A stretch of 64,000 nucleotides of DNA, from assembly GCA_002862095.1 (NCBI GenBank), contig PHSQ01000001.1:992001-1056000 (forward strand), read 5' to 3'. Below, piece by piece: positions 52,265 to 61,331 of the stretch. The stretch comes from Methylocystis sp. KS32 (lineage in GTDB: Bacteria > Pseudomonadota > Alphaproteobacteria > Rhizobiales > Beijerinckiaceae). The translations under genes and the position numbers were made by a program. Position 1 is the stretch's first letter, and every line of letters begins with the position of its first letter. Below the pieces are notes generated by a model that was not told where the DNA came from, did not search any database, and saw nothing but the letters and a program-made list of their open reading frames with translations.

Positions 52265-53293
52265 ATGAATTCAGCGTCCCGCTTTTTCGCCGCCGCGCAG
52301 GTTAGCCTCGCGGAAAAGGCGCGCTTCTTGAGCGATCCAAAGAGCTATCCGCATACACCCCGCGAGATCATCGTCATAGAGACGCACATGGCGCTCGTTT
52401 TCCTCGCCGGAGAGACGGTTCTGAAGTTAAAAAAGCCGGTTCGATTCCCTTTTCTCGATTTCTCGACGCTCGCGGCGCGCGAGGCCATGTGTCGCGAGGA
52501 ACTGCGGCTAAACCGTAGGCTAAATGATGGGCTCTATGTCGGCGTGCGCCCCGTCAGATTGTCTGCGGCTGGAGCCTTGAACTTTGAAGACGGCGCGATC
52601 GTTGATTGGCTCGTGGAAATGCGACGCCTGCCAAAGGAGAGAATGTTGGATGAGATGATTCGCAGAAAGGAGGTGGGACCGGAAGAGGTCGAACTCCTGT
52701 CCCAAAAGCTGAGCGGTTTTTATCGTCACGCCAAGCCTTCCGCCATTTCGCCCGCGGATTATTTCAACCGCTTCGTGCGCGAGCAAAGCGAAAATCACCG
52801 CGTGCTCGAATCGCGAAGTTTCGCCGTGGATCACGGCCGGGCCGTCACTATTCTGGAGAAGCTCGACGAAAGCCTTTACGTCCATCGCGCGCTGCTCGAA
52901 GAACGAGTTAATTCCGGCAGGATAGTCGACGGCCACGGAGACTTGAGACCGGAGCACATATGTTTCGCTAAAGAAATAGCAATTTTCGATTGCCTGGAAT
53001 TCAATGTCGAACTGCGCCAGGTCGATCCCTTCGACGAACTTGCGTTCCTTGGCATGGAATGCGCTCTTATCGGCGATCCGTTCTTCGGAGAGCAGATCAT
53101 TGCGAGGGTCGGCGAGAATCTCGTCGCTCCTGTTCCCCGCGCGCTTGTTTCATTGTATTCCGCCTGGCGAGCCGCGTTGCGCGCCAGATTGGCGCTTGCG
53201 CATCTTCTAGATCCGCGCCCGCGATTGCCACGGAAATGGGAGCCTTTGGCGACGCGCTATCTTGCTCTCGCGGAGTCGGCGCTTAATCCCTAA
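52265..53293 (+). CDS. Aminoglycoside-phosphotransferase-like kinase (COG2187 N-terminal type)
   Basis: A 342-residue protein with a kinase-like fold. Seen: HMALVFLAGETVLKLKKPVRFPFLDFSTLAAREAMCREELRLNRRL (nucleotide-binding lobe, about 40-90), VEMRRLPKERMLDEMI, and the catalytic-loop-like VDGHGDLRPEHICF (about 222-235) with IFDCLEFNVELRQVDPFDELAFLGMEC (about 240-266). In COG2187 proteins this domain is often fused to a C-terminal P-loop ATPase; here it is alone. The start chosen is ATG 52265; a TTG at 52253 is possible. Phosphorylation target unknown. Confidence 0.85.
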   Translation: MNSASRFFAAAQVSLAEKARFLSDPKSYPHTPREIIVIETHMALVFLAGETVLKLKKPVRFPFLDFSTLAAREAMCREELRLNRRLNDGLYVGVRPVRLSAAGALNFEDGAIVDWLVEMRRLPKERMLDEMIRRKEVGPEEVELLSQKLSGFYRHAKPSAISPADYFNRFVREQSENHRVLESRSFAVDHGRAVTILEKLDESLYVHRALLEERVNSGRIVDGHGDLRPEHICFAKEIAIFDCLEFNVELRQVDPFDELAFLGMECALIGDPFFGEQIIARVGENLVAPVPRALVSLYSAWRAALRARLALAHLLDPRPRLPRKWEPLATRYLALAESALNP

Positions 53294-53308
53294 TGTCGTC
53301 GGGCTCTG

Positions 53309-54682
53309 TTAAGCTCCTTGCGTCATCAGCTTTGTTCGCGTCTCCTGTTCGAGTTGGCTCAAATTGGCGCTGATGGAGACTTGGTAAGGCGACGGAGGAG
53401 GTGAAAGCCCTTGCACGTCATCCGGAAGAGCCGAGAGCGAGGTTAGGGCATAGTCGCGAATCTGCGCGAGCGTGAATCTTTCGTTTTCCTCGCGGCGACC
53501 ATTTTTCATGACACGCCACATCAAGGGTGTTCCCTGCGGGGCTTCATCGCGTAAAGCGATGATGTCTCTCACCGCGCGGCCGCCTTCGAAGCGGCGAAAC
53601 ACTTGTTTGTTTCCCGGCAGGGAGCGCTTGCCCGCGGAGAGTTTCATGCGCGGAACGCCTGCATATTCCGTAAGCTTATAGGCGATATCGAGGGTTGGGG
53701 CGTCGGCCGAGGTCGACATTTCCGCGCCAACGCCGAAAATGTCGATCGGCGCATTATCGGCAGTCAATCGTTCAACCGATTCTTCGTCAAGTCCTCCGCT
53801 CGCAACGATCGCCACGTCTTGCAGTCCCGCCTCGTCGAGTAGATGGCGCGCGGCGCGCGAGAGTTGGTCGAGGTTGCCTGAGTCGAGACGAATTCCCTTA
53901 AACAGGCGCTTCAAACCGCCTGTCTTCGCGAGAGCGATGGCGTTTTTGATCCCCGCGATAGCGTCATAGGTGTCGACGAGCAGAATCGAGTCCGGGAATA
54001 TTTTCGTAAAGCTCTGAAACGCCCCCATCTCCGATGCGCAAGCCTCAATGAAGCTGTGGGCCATGGTGCCCGCGATGGGCAGGCCGTGAGCCAAAGCGCC
54101 CGCGACGTTCGATGTCGAAGCGACGCCGGCGATTGCGAAGGCGCGCGTTGCATTGATGGAAGCGTCTATTCCTTGCGCCCTTCGCGCGCCAAAATCGCTC
54201 ACGACACGACCGCGAGCGGCGGCGACGATCCGCGTTGCTTTCGAGGCGAAAATCGTTTGCGATCCGATGCGGTTCAGAACGAGCGTCTCGAGAAGCTGGA
54301 CTTCGGGGAGCGGCGCCTTGACCTCCAATATCGGTTCATTTTCAAAGAAAGGCGTTCCTTCCCGGAGCGCGAAAATTTCGCCGGAAAAACGAAAGCCGCG
54401 CAGCCATTCGAGAAAAGGCTCCGGAAAATCGCCGAAAGAGCGCAGCTTTTGTATTTCCTCGCCGCCAAAATGCAAGGATTCAATGTCGTCGAGCAGGTCG
54501 CTCAATCCGCCGGCGACGAGAAAATTGCGACGGGTCGGAAGCTTGCGCACGAAGAGACTGAACGTCGCCTCTTCGGTCATATCGAGTTCGAAATATGCCC
54601 GAAGCATCGTGAACTCGTAATAATCCGCGAAAAGAGCATTATTCGCCATGTCGCGCCCGATTGGAAAGGCTGGGGAATTCAA
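53309..54682 (-). CDS. pncB: Nicotinate phosphoribosyltransferase
   Basis: Joins nicotinate and PRPP (with ATP) to nicotinate mononucleotide, the committed step of NAD salvage. 457 residues. Landmarks: LFADYYEFTMLRAYFE near the N-terminus, DFGARRAQGIDASINATRAFAIAGVASTSN (about 163-192), GTMAHSFIEAC, KGIRLDSGNLDQLSR (about 266-280) and the GVGAEMSTSADAPTLDIAYKL segment. Its ATG overlaps the stop of the PRPP synthetase gene by four bases, so the PRPP maker and its user are made together. Confidence 0.93.
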   Translation of the reverse strand: MNSPAFPIGRDMANNALFADYYEFTMLRAYFELDMTEEATFSLFVRKLPTRRNFLVAGGLSDLLDDIESLHFGGEEIQKLRSFGDFPEPFLEWLRGFRFSGEIFALREGTPFFENEPILEVKAPLPEVQLLETLVLNRIGSQTIFASKATRIVAAARGRVVSDFGARRAQGIDASINATRAFAIAGVASTSNVAGALAHGLPIAGTMAHSFIEACASEMGAFQSFTKIFPDSILLVDTYDAIAGIKNAIALAKTGGLKRLFKGIRLDSGNLDQLSRAARHLLDEAGLQDVAIVASGGLDEESVERLTADNAPIDIFGVGAEMSTSADAPTLDIAYKLTEYAGVPRMKLSAGKRSLPGNKQVFRRFEGGRAVRDIIALRDEAPQGTPLMWRVMKNGRREENERFTLAQIRDYALTSLSALPDDVQGLSPPPSPYQVSISANLSQLEQETRTKLMTQGA

Positions 54683-56217
54683 TTCTCGTCGTCGAGCAGT
54701 TTCGTGATGGATCCGCCATTATGACAGCGTTCGATCGCTTGCGCGAACAGAGGAGCGGCGCTGACGACGGACACGCGATTTTTTAGCCCCGGCGTCCGCA
54801 TGAAATTAGGCAAGGGGACGGTGTCGGTGACGACGATGCGGTCGATCGGAGCGCCTTCGAGAGTTTTCGCGGCTCCGCGGGAGAATACGCCATGAGTCGC
54901 CGCGCACCACACTTGTTTCGCGCCATGTTTCCGGCACGCTTGCGCGACCCGCGCCATGGTGCCCCCGCCAGCGATCAAATCGTCCAGCACAATGGCGATG
55001 CGGCCTTTGACGTCACCGGCGAAAATCTCGCCGGTGACTTCGCCCTCGCTGCGTCTTTTGTCCATGAAAGCCTTCTCCACTGGCCGCCCAAGAACTCGCT
55101 CAAACCGCTCGCGAAAAAGCTCCGCCCTCTTTTCACCGCCGAGATCTGGCGATACGACGGCGACCGGCTCCTGGCCAACGAGAGGCGCGAAAGACGACGC
55201 AAAAATCCCCCTCGCGTCGAGATGCTCGGTATCGCAGCGAAAGGCGTTTTGGAAGGCTGCAATGTTATGAGCGTCCATCGTTATCAGAAGATCGGTCCCC
55301 ATCGCCTCTATCAGTTGCGCGAGATAGCGGCTGGTTATGGGATCGCGCGATTTTGTTTGCCGATCCTTGCGCTGAAAACATAGATAGGGAGCGACGACGC
55401 AAATCCGGCCTGTTCCGGCGTCTTTGAGCGCTCCTATAAAGAACAACAGCCGGCACAGCTTTTCCGAGGCGCTCGAGAGCGACGGCGCGCCGCCGACATG
55501 CTCCGCGCCATGCAGGCTGGACAATACATAGACGTCCTTGTTGCGCACATTGCGCAAGGGTCGAATCTTGAATTCGCCGTCTTCAAAAACGCGCTCTTCA
55601 TGCGGCGTAAGGTCGACGTTTATGTAATCGGAAATTCGCTCGCCAAAGGATTTGTTTTGATCGAGACAAAAGACGGACGGCCCTTCATCGAGCGACTTTC
55701 GCCTTGGAAACGGGGCGGCTGCCTCGGCGTAGCTTTTGACCAAAAAAGAAACGAGTACCGCGCCTACCGTTTTTCCATCGTCGGAAAGCGGCGCGAGCAA
55801 GACCTCAACCATCTTCTTGTTTACGCCTTTTTCCATGGCGTCATATTGAGCGACAAAGGGAGTCGCGCATCTTGTGGCTTCCTCCACGAGACGCCTCACT
55901 CTCACCGCTGTCTGGCGGCTCTGGCGTCGTTTGAAGACGTCCGCCGCTTCCAAGCCTCCTAAAAGAACCTTGGCGGCTGCATGACCATCGACAATTACGT
56001 AGTCGCGTCCTCTCTCGCTTCTTTGGCAGATAAAACTGTTCTGAAAAATACCGGGAGACTCGCCTAGAGAAACGGCGCGAGGCATGGTCGCTCCCTTGGT
56101 CGCGGCGTTCCAGCGATCGAATACATTGGCCAGGCTTTCCTCGCATGGCGGCATAGCATAAACCAGCCGTGCGAAAAGCCGCTTCAGGGGGGCCGAGGTT
56201 TGAGCCATCACAGTCAT
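54679..56217 (-). CDS. Ribose-phosphate pyrophosphokinase with N-terminal PAS-like domain
   Basis: 512 residues, against about 310-320 for normal PRPP synthetase. The C-terminal 310 residues are the enzyme: FEDGEFKIRPLRNVRNKDVYVLSSLHG, YLCFQRKDRQTKSRDPITSRYLA, VITMDAH-like LLITMDAHNIAAFQNAF, the flexible loop AFMDKRRSEGEV and the PRPP loop IVLDDLIAGGGTM (about 409-421). The N-terminal 180 residues look like a PAS_5-type sensory domain (FDRWNAATKGATMPR, RDYVIVDGHAAAKVLLGG, VEVLLAPLSDDGKTVGAVLVSFL). This suggests a signal-regulated PRPP synthetase. It is coupled by a four-base overlap to nicotinate phosphoribosyltransferase. The PAS call is by pattern only. Confidence 0.82.
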   Translation of the reverse strand: MTVMAQTSAPLKRLFARLVYAMPPCEESLANVFDRWNAATKGATMPRAVSLGESPGIFQNSFICQRSERGRDYVIVDGHAAAKVLLGGLEAADVFKRRQSRQTAVRVRRLVEEATRCATPFVAQYDAMEKGVNKKMVEVLLAPLSDDGKTVGAVLVSFLVKSYAEAAAPFPRRKSLDEGPSVFCLDQNKSFGERISDYINVDLTPHEERVFEDGEFKIRPLRNVRNKDVYVLSSLHGAEHVGGAPSLSSASEKLCRLLFFIGALKDAGTGRICVVAPYLCFQRKDRQTKSRDPITSRYLAQLIEAMGTDLLITMDAHNIAAFQNAFRCDTEHLDARGIFASSFAPLVGQEPVAVVSPDLGGEKRAELFRERFERVLGRPVEKAFMDKRRSEGEVTGEIFAGDVKGRIAIVLDDLIAGGGTMARVAQACRKHGAKQVWCAATHGVFSRGAAKTLEGAPIDRIVVTDTVPLPNFMRTPGLKNRVSVVSAAPLFAQAIERCHNGGSITKLLDDEN

Positions 56218-56334
56218 CGTTCACCTACGCGCCGGTTTCGTTGGGATTAGGCTTCGCTCCGCTTTCGCCGGATTTTTGAAAGTTAATCGCCTGTTCAGGA
56301 AAGGCCAACGCCAACGCGACTTTTGGTCGCTGGT

Positions 56335-56676
56335 TCAAGCGTTGGACATGCCCTCAAACTGCTCAGGTAATTCCGCCTGTGCGCGTTCCAAAATCCCTTT
56401 CCTCTCAATGGTGAGATTCTTGCCCGCTTTGTTGATATAAAATGTGGGCGTGGACATGGCCGAAAGATAAGGCGGGCTTTCTCGCCTCCCGCTGGCTTCC
56501 GCCGATCTCTTTAGGGAAGATGAGATTTCGGACGGATCATTGAGAGCAAAGACGCTCGCCTCAAGGTCCAGCGCATTGCATTCACGGGTTCCGTCCGCTG
56601 ACCGATAGACGGCTTCTGACTTCGCGCCGGAGACATTGTGGCAATCAGTCATGGCGCGTTTCGTTCCATGCTTCAT
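56335..56676 (-). CDS. DUF3175 domain-containing protein
   Basis: A 113-residue protein of the DUF3175 family. Typical sequence: ALNDPSEISSSLKRSAEASGRRESPPYLSAMSTPTFYINKAGKNLTIERKGILERAQAEL (about 49-107). No known function. It stands alone, 117 bp upstream of the PRPP synthetase gene on the same strand. Confidence 0.82.
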   Translation of the reverse strand: MKHGTKRAMTDCHNVSGAKSEAVYRSADGTRECNALDLEASVFALNDPSEISSSLKRSAEASGRRESPPYLSAMSTPTFYINKAGKNLTIERKGILERAQAELPEQFEGMSNA

Positions 56677-56851
56677 GATGAACCCTGACGGGTCCTTCGC
56701 GTCTTTCGCCGATGCGTTTCATTAAAGGTGGGGGCGAAGTCCAAAATCTCCAGCTCCCATTCCTTGTGGCTGGCAACACCCAAGCCACAGGCAGAGCCTT
56801 AGATCGAAATCAAATGCGTGCGAGCGTCAGTCGATGGACGCTCGGAGCATA

Positions 56852-58132
56852 TCACGCGGCGCGCTCTTCTTGTTCGGCGCCTGAAAGGATCTCTTTCATT
56901 TTCGCTTCGTCGAGGGCTCCTTCCCAACGCGCGATGACGATGGTCGCGACGCCATTGCCGCAAAAATTGGTCAGGGCGCGGCACTCGCTCATGAATTTAT
57001 CCACGCCCAGCAATAGCGCCATGCCCGGGGTCAAGCGGGGATCAATAGCGGCCAGTGTCGCCGCGAGCGTGACGAAACCCGCGCCGGTCACCCCGGACGC
57101 GCCTTTTGACGTCAGCATGGCGACGCCGATGATTACGAGCAACTGCTGAAGCGACAAATCGATTCCCAATGCTTGCGCAATAAAAACAGTGGACAGGGTC
57201 ATGTAGATGTTCGTGCCGTCCAAATTGAACGAATAGCCGGCTGGCGTGACCAGTTTCACGATCGACGGCGCGCAGCCGATGCGCTCCAGCTTTTCCATCA
57301 AGCGCGCCAGGGCGCTCTCCGAGGAAGACGTGCCGAGAACAATCAGAATTTCGTCCTTGATATAGATAAGAAACCGAAAAAGGTTGAAGCCCGCGAGATG
57401 CGCGATGAAGCCGAGGCACAGGCCGATGAAAAGCAGCGACGTGGCGTAAAAGGAGCCGACCAGCCAGCCGAGAGACGCCAGCGCAGGCAGCCCGAATTTG
57501 CCGACCGTATAGGCCATGGCGCCAAAAGCGCCGATCGGCGCGATATGCATGACGAGACCGATGACCCCGAACATTGCATGGCCGATGTCGTCGACAAGGC
57601 CGCGTAGCGCGACGCCCTTTTCTTTCAAAGCTAAAAGAGAGAAGCCGAACAGAATCGCAAAAAGAAGCACCTGAAGAATGTTCCCTTCCGCAAATGCGGA
57701 CACGGCGGTATTTGGAATAATATGGAGCAGGCTGTCGACTACCCCAAGAGTTTGATTAGCCTTTTCCATGTAGCTGGCGACGGCCCCGGTATCCGGCTTG
57801 CCAGGAAACCCCGTCCCCGGCTTCAGCAAAAGCCCAACGAGCAAGCCTAGCGCCAGCGCGAATGTCGAAACGATCTCGAAATAGATAATCGTCTTGAGAC
57901 CGACGCGGCCGACTTTCCTGGCGTCGTCGATATGCGCGATGCCGGACGCCACAGTGCAGAAAATAATGGGAGCAATCGTCATTTTGATGAGTTTGACGAA
58001 GCCGTCTCCCAACGCCCTCACCCACTCGGCTGTCGCCGCATCGGGGAATAGCGCGCCAAAGACGACGCCTGACGAGATCGCCGCAAGCACCTGAACATAA
58101 AGGATTCGATGGAACGGTTTTTGATCTGACAT
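56852..58132 (-). CDS. dctA: C4-dicarboxylate:cation symporter
   Basis: A 426-residue DAACS (SLC1) family transporter for succinate, fumarate and malate. N-terminal FHRILYVQVLAAISSGVVFGALFPD, then about eight membrane segments. The re-entrant serine-rich loop VLGTSSSESALARLMEKL (about 270-287) and the substrate site TPAGYSFNLDGTNIYMTLSTVFIAQA (about 303-328) and MLTSKGASGVTGAGFVTLAATL are all standard. ATG 58132 is chosen by fit to the family; an ATG at 58192 would add 20 residues. No dctBD regulators are adjacent. Confidence 0.92.
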   Translation of the reverse strand: MSDQKPFHRILYVQVLAAISSGVVFGALFPDAATAEWVRALGDGFVKLIKMTIAPIIFCTVASGIAHIDDARKVGRVGLKTIIYFEIVSTFALALGLLVGLLLKPGTGFPGKPDTGAVASYMEKANQTLGVVDSLLHIIPNTAVSAFAEGNILQVLLFAILFGFSLLALKEKGVALRGLVDDIGHAMFGVIGLVMHIAPIGAFGAMAYTVGKFGLPALASLGWLVGSFYATSLLFIGLCLGFIAHLAGFNLFRFLIYIKDEILIVLGTSSSESALARLMEKLERIGCAPSIVKLVTPAGYSFNLDGTNIYMTLSTVFIAQALGIDLSLQQLLVIIGVAMLTSKGASGVTGAGFVTLAATLAAIDPRLTPGMALLLGVDKFMSECRALTNFCGNGVATIVIARWEGALDEAKMKEILSGAEQEERAA

Positions 58133-58390
58133 CGGGAGTTTCGCTGGATCTACCTTAAGCTTTACGGAATTAACTTCGGTTAGGCGGCCCATTGCAACAA
58201 GTTTGTGTTATCGCTCCGCGGCGAAAACAAAAATAAGCTGTTTCACATGAATGGAGATGGTTCTTCCTTCGCGGCCGGCAGGGGTGGCGCCTGTCTTCCC
58301 CAAAACGATCGTTCGGAGGGTGGTTTGCTCCAGTTAGCAGAGTTGATCGTCATTTTCGCGCTTTCGTCGCGCGATGGCGCAAAACCGGCG

Positions 58391-58786
58391 CTAATCGTCC
58401 ATCTCAAGTCTCATTTTCAATGTCTGCACGACGATGGAGACATCCACCGGCTTTAAAAACACGCCGGACACTCCGAGTTCGCCCAAACTAACGGCCCCGA
58501 CGAGCGCCTCGACCGCCGTGCTCACGATATAGACCGGCGGATGGTTGCCGGCTCCATTGAGCCGACTCGCCTCCGAGATGCCGCCGACATCTTGATCTTG
58601 CATCAGATCGAACAGCACTGCGTCAGGCTTGATGCGCGAAACTGTTCGTACGCCCTCGACGCTGTTCGCCGCCTCGCCTACGCTGAAGCCCGCCGCTTCG
58701 AGAGCATTGCGAATAATAGCGCGGGCGTGCGGGTCGGCGTCCACCAGCAGAATGGTCTTGCGCTTGTCTCTCAGGCCAATGTTCAT
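58391..58786 (-). CDS. Single-domain response regulator encoded in the hox operon
   Basis: A 131-residue receiver domain with no output domain. Acidic pocket in ILLVDADPHARAII, phospho-acceptor Asp in DAVLFDLMQDQ (about 58), hydroxyl residue in YIVSTAVEAL and Lys in FLKPVDVS (about 111). After the acceptor Asp there is a short insertion (QDQDVGGISEASRL). The ATG overlaps the hoxW stop by four bases, so it is the last gene of the hydrogenase operon. No kinase is adjacent. Receiver alone: it may act through protein contacts. Confidence 0.85.
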   Translation of the reverse strand: MNIGLRDKRKTILLVDADPHARAIIRNALEAAGFSVGEAANSVEGVRTVSRIKPDAVLFDLMQDQDVGGISEASRLNGAGNHPPVYIVSTAVEALVGAVSLGELGVSGVFLKPVDVSIVVQTLKMRLEMDD

Positions 58787-59259
58787 CGCTGGCCTCCAAT
58801 TTGCGCGCGAATTTCATCGCCCAGATACTCGATTGCTTGTTCGAGGTTATTCCGCGCGGCGGGGGAAAGGGCTTCTCCAAGGTTGAATTCGTAACCACGG
58901 ATGGCGATCATCGACGCCTCCGGCATAGCGTCCAAATATCTGGCCGTGATCGCAAGGAGGGTTTCCGGGGTTAAAGAGTGGCTATCGAAAGTAATATTGG
59001 CGACCGGTTTTACCCCCAGCTTTTCGAATGGCTCGACGCTGCTCTTCGACGAGTCGACGAACCAGACGAAATCATGCGCGGCGACATCGATCGAGTCTTC
59101 TATAGAGAGTTGGTAGGGATCGGCAGTGGACACGCAAGGAAGGCCGAGGCCCGAAATGCGCGCTGCGGCGGCGGGCCCCAGGCCATCGTCCATCCGGCCA
59201 GGATTGCCGTAACCGATTACAAGAATACGCGAGGGTTTTGAGCGCTCGCCGGATTTCAT
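58783..59259 (-). CDS. hoxW: Hydrogenase maturation protease
   Basis: Cleaves the C-terminal extension of HoxH after nickel insertion. 158 residues from ATG 59259. Nickel-sensing motif ILVIGYGNPGRMDDGLGPAAAARI (about 12-35), the DPYQLSIEDSIDVAAHDFVWFVDSS segment (D ligand) and FDSHSLTPETLLAITARYL (His ligand). The start codon overlaps the hoxH stop by four bases (59256-59259). An upstream extension of the frame overlaps hoxH and does not fit the family. Confidence 0.92.
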   Translation of the reverse strand: MKSGERSKPSRILVIGYGNPGRMDDGLGPAAAARISGLGLPCVSTADPYQLSIEDSIDVAAHDFVWFVDSSKSSVEPFEKLGVKPVANITFDSHSLTPETLLAITARYLDAMPEASMIAIRGYEFNLGEALSPAARNNLEQAIEYLGDEIRAQIGGQR

Positions 59260-60707
59260 TGTTTGATCCTTTGTTGAACCAGGCGGCCAGCGGCGTCTTC
59301 GACGCTTACAATGAGCGGCATCCTTCCGAGAGCGTGAGTCGCGCAGGAGAGGCAAGGGTCATAGGCGCGAATCGCGACTTCGATATGGTTCAACAGACCA
59401 TCGGTGATTTCATTTCCCGGAAGATACTTTCTTGCGACGCTCGAGACCGCGCGATTGAGAGCCTCATTATTGCTCGTCGTGGACACGATCAGATTGGCTC
59501 TTGTCACCTGGTCGTTTTCGTCGACTTCGTAATGATGTATAAGAGTTCCCCGCGGCGCCTCGATGCAGGAAACGCCAACTCCGCGCCTATGGCCTGTAAC
59601 GACTAAATCCGCGCCCTGGAGATCGTCGTCGAACAGAAGCTGCTGGATCTTTTCCGCGCTGTGGATGAGGCAGATCAGTCTCGCATAGTGATAAGATAGG
59701 GTGGACTGAATCGGCGCCCCTTCGCCCATTTTCATGAACAGTCGCCGCTCAGCCTCGGCGATCGGCGTATCCACCGACGCGGCGCAATTAATCTGCGCCA
59801 GGGGGCCGACGCGATACCATCCTCGCTCGCGTCCAAGCGAGCGAATATGAGGAAATTTCATGAAGCTCCAAGGACGCGCTTCCTCGATAATTTGTTCTTG
59901 ATATGAGGAGGGTTCGACGCCATCGAAAATGACATTCCCATCGGCGTCGATTGCGCGCAATAGTCCGTCGTAGAGGTCCATGACGCCGTCCGCGCGAACG
60001 AGGCTTAGAAAGTTCGACTCGAAATAAGCGAACTCCTTATGCTCCGCTTCCCTCTCCGCGACAACTCGCTTGAGCCTATCCAACGCCAGCAGACACCAGG
60101 AAAGAATCTGCCCAATGTCTTTCCTTAGCGCGTCGCGATCGGCAATGCTCAAATTCTGATTGACGCCGCCCGGAACTGCGCTGGTCGGGTGTATTTTCTT
60201 CCCGCCCGTCGCCTTGATGACCTCCTGGCCGAATCTACGGATGAAGATCGCCCATTTCCCGATTTCCGGAAAATGCTCGAGAACGGACACAATATTGCGC
60301 TGTTCCACCGGCGCGCCAAAGCCAAACAGCAGGTCCGGCGAAGCAAGATGAAAGATGTGCAGGGCGTTGGACTGGAGCAACTGTCCATAATGCATCAGGC
60401 GCCGGAGCTTGTCCGCCGTTGGCGAGACCGCGTCGACGCCAGCGATTTTATCCATCGCCTTGGCGGCCGCGAGATGGTGACTGACAGGGCAAATGCCACA
60501 AAGCCGTTGGACGATGACCGGGACTTCCCAATAGGGTCTGCCCTGAATGAAGCGCTCGAAGCCCCTGAACTCGACCACATGAAAGCGCGCCTGTTGGACT
60601 TGACCGGAATCGTCGAGATGAATTGTCACTTTCCCGTGACCCTCCACGCGAGTGACCGGGTCGATCACGATCTTGCGCGTTTTGGACTCTACCGAGGCTT
60701 CGCTCAT
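59256..60707 (-). CDS. hoxH: NAD-reducing hydrogenase large subunit, HoxH
   Basis: Carries the NiFe active site of the soluble bidirectional hydrogenase. 483 residues. N-terminal nickel ligands in VQRLCGICPVSHH (C70, C73) and C-terminal ligands in DPCLSCATH (C452, C455). His 458 is followed by a 25-residue extension (ALGRMPLIVSVED...), the part removed by HoxW; its presence shows a protease-dependent precursor. IDPVTRVEGHGKVTIHLD at the N-terminus is typical. Lies 36 bp after hoxY. Confidence 0.96.
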   Translation of the reverse strand: MSEASVESKTRKIVIDPVTRVEGHGKVTIHLDDSGQVQQARFHVVEFRGFERFIQGRPYWEVPVIVQRLCGICPVSHHLAAAKAMDKIAGVDAVSPTADKLRRLMHYGQLLQSNALHIFHLASPDLLFGFGAPVEQRNIVSVLEHFPEIGKWAIFIRRFGQEVIKATGGKKIHPTSAVPGGVNQNLSIADRDALRKDIGQILSWCLLALDRLKRVVAEREAEHKEFAYFESNFLSLVRADGVMDLYDGLLRAIDADGNVIFDGVEPSSYQEQIIEEARPWSFMKFPHIRSLGRERGWYRVGPLAQINCAASVDTPIAEAERRLFMKMGEGAPIQSTLSYHYARLICLIHSAEKIQQLLFDDDLQGADLVVTGHRRGVGVSCIEAPRGTLIHHYEVDENDQVTRANLIVSTTSNNEALNRAVSSVARKYLPGNEITDGLLNHIEVAIRAYDPCLSCATHALGRMPLIVSVEDAAGRLVQQRIKQ

Positions 60708-60743
60708 GCCTTGCTCCTTGCCGGGCTTTGCCGCCTTTTGCGA

Positions 60744-61286
60744 TCAGTCATATTTGAGCATTCGATAGGGCAGGTCCGGTTCGCGCCCAGTGAGCAGCGC
60801 TTTAAGGAAGAACCAGATCGCCTCGCCCGAAGGTGGACAACCCGGAAGGAAATAATCGATCTTCACGACCTCATGCGAGGGGTAAACCCGATCGAGCAGA
60901 AGTGGTAAATCCTCATCGTTTGGGATCATGCCTTTTCCCTCTATGGTCGGGCCGGTGATATAGGCTTCTTCGAGGCATTCTTTCAGGCCGATCATGTTTC
61001 GCATGGCTGGAACGCCGCCTGTGATGGCGCATGCCCCCACGGAGACGAGGATCCGGCAATTTTTCCTGAATTGCCTCAGGGTATGCACATTGTGGTCGTT
61101 GGCGCAGCCGCCTTCGACAAGGCCGATGTCAACGGGGCGGTCAAACTCTTTTTTATCCGTCAGTGGAGACTTATCGAGATCCACGAGGTCTAAAAGCTCG
61201 ACGAGGCGCTCGTCGATATCGAGCAAGGACATATGGCAGCCGAAGCATCCTGCCAGGGAACATGTCGCCAATCGTGGTTTCGCCAT
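60744..61286 (-). CDS. hoxY: NAD-reducing hydrogenase small subunit, HoxY
   Basis: 180 residues. Holds the proximal [4Fe-4S] cluster: SLAGCFGCHMSLLDID (C14, C17), SVGACAITGGVPAMRN and YFLPGCPPSGEAIW give the four cysteines. No signal peptide and no extra cluster domain, as expected of the soluble cytoplasmic HoxY. Lies between hoxU (45 bp upstream) and hoxH. Confidence 0.95.
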   Translation of the reverse strand: MAKPRLATCSLAGCFGCHMSLLDIDERLVELLDLVDLDKSPLTDKKEFDRPVDIGLVEGGCANDHNVHTLRQFRKNCRILVSVGACAITGGVPAMRNMIGLKECLEEAYITGPTIEGKGMIPNDEDLPLLLDRVYPSHEVVKIDYFLPGCPPSGEAIWFFLKALLTGREPDLPYRMLKYD

Positions 61287-61331
61287 CGGATCATTTCCTC
61301 TCGAAGGAGATCGCTTCGGCCGCGTATGGAT

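Noticed and set aside
58356-58374. Hairpin after the hox operon as a terminator
   Set aside because: The stem TCGCGC/GCGCGA is fair, but the transcript is followed by A residues, not U, so intrinsic termination is not supported.
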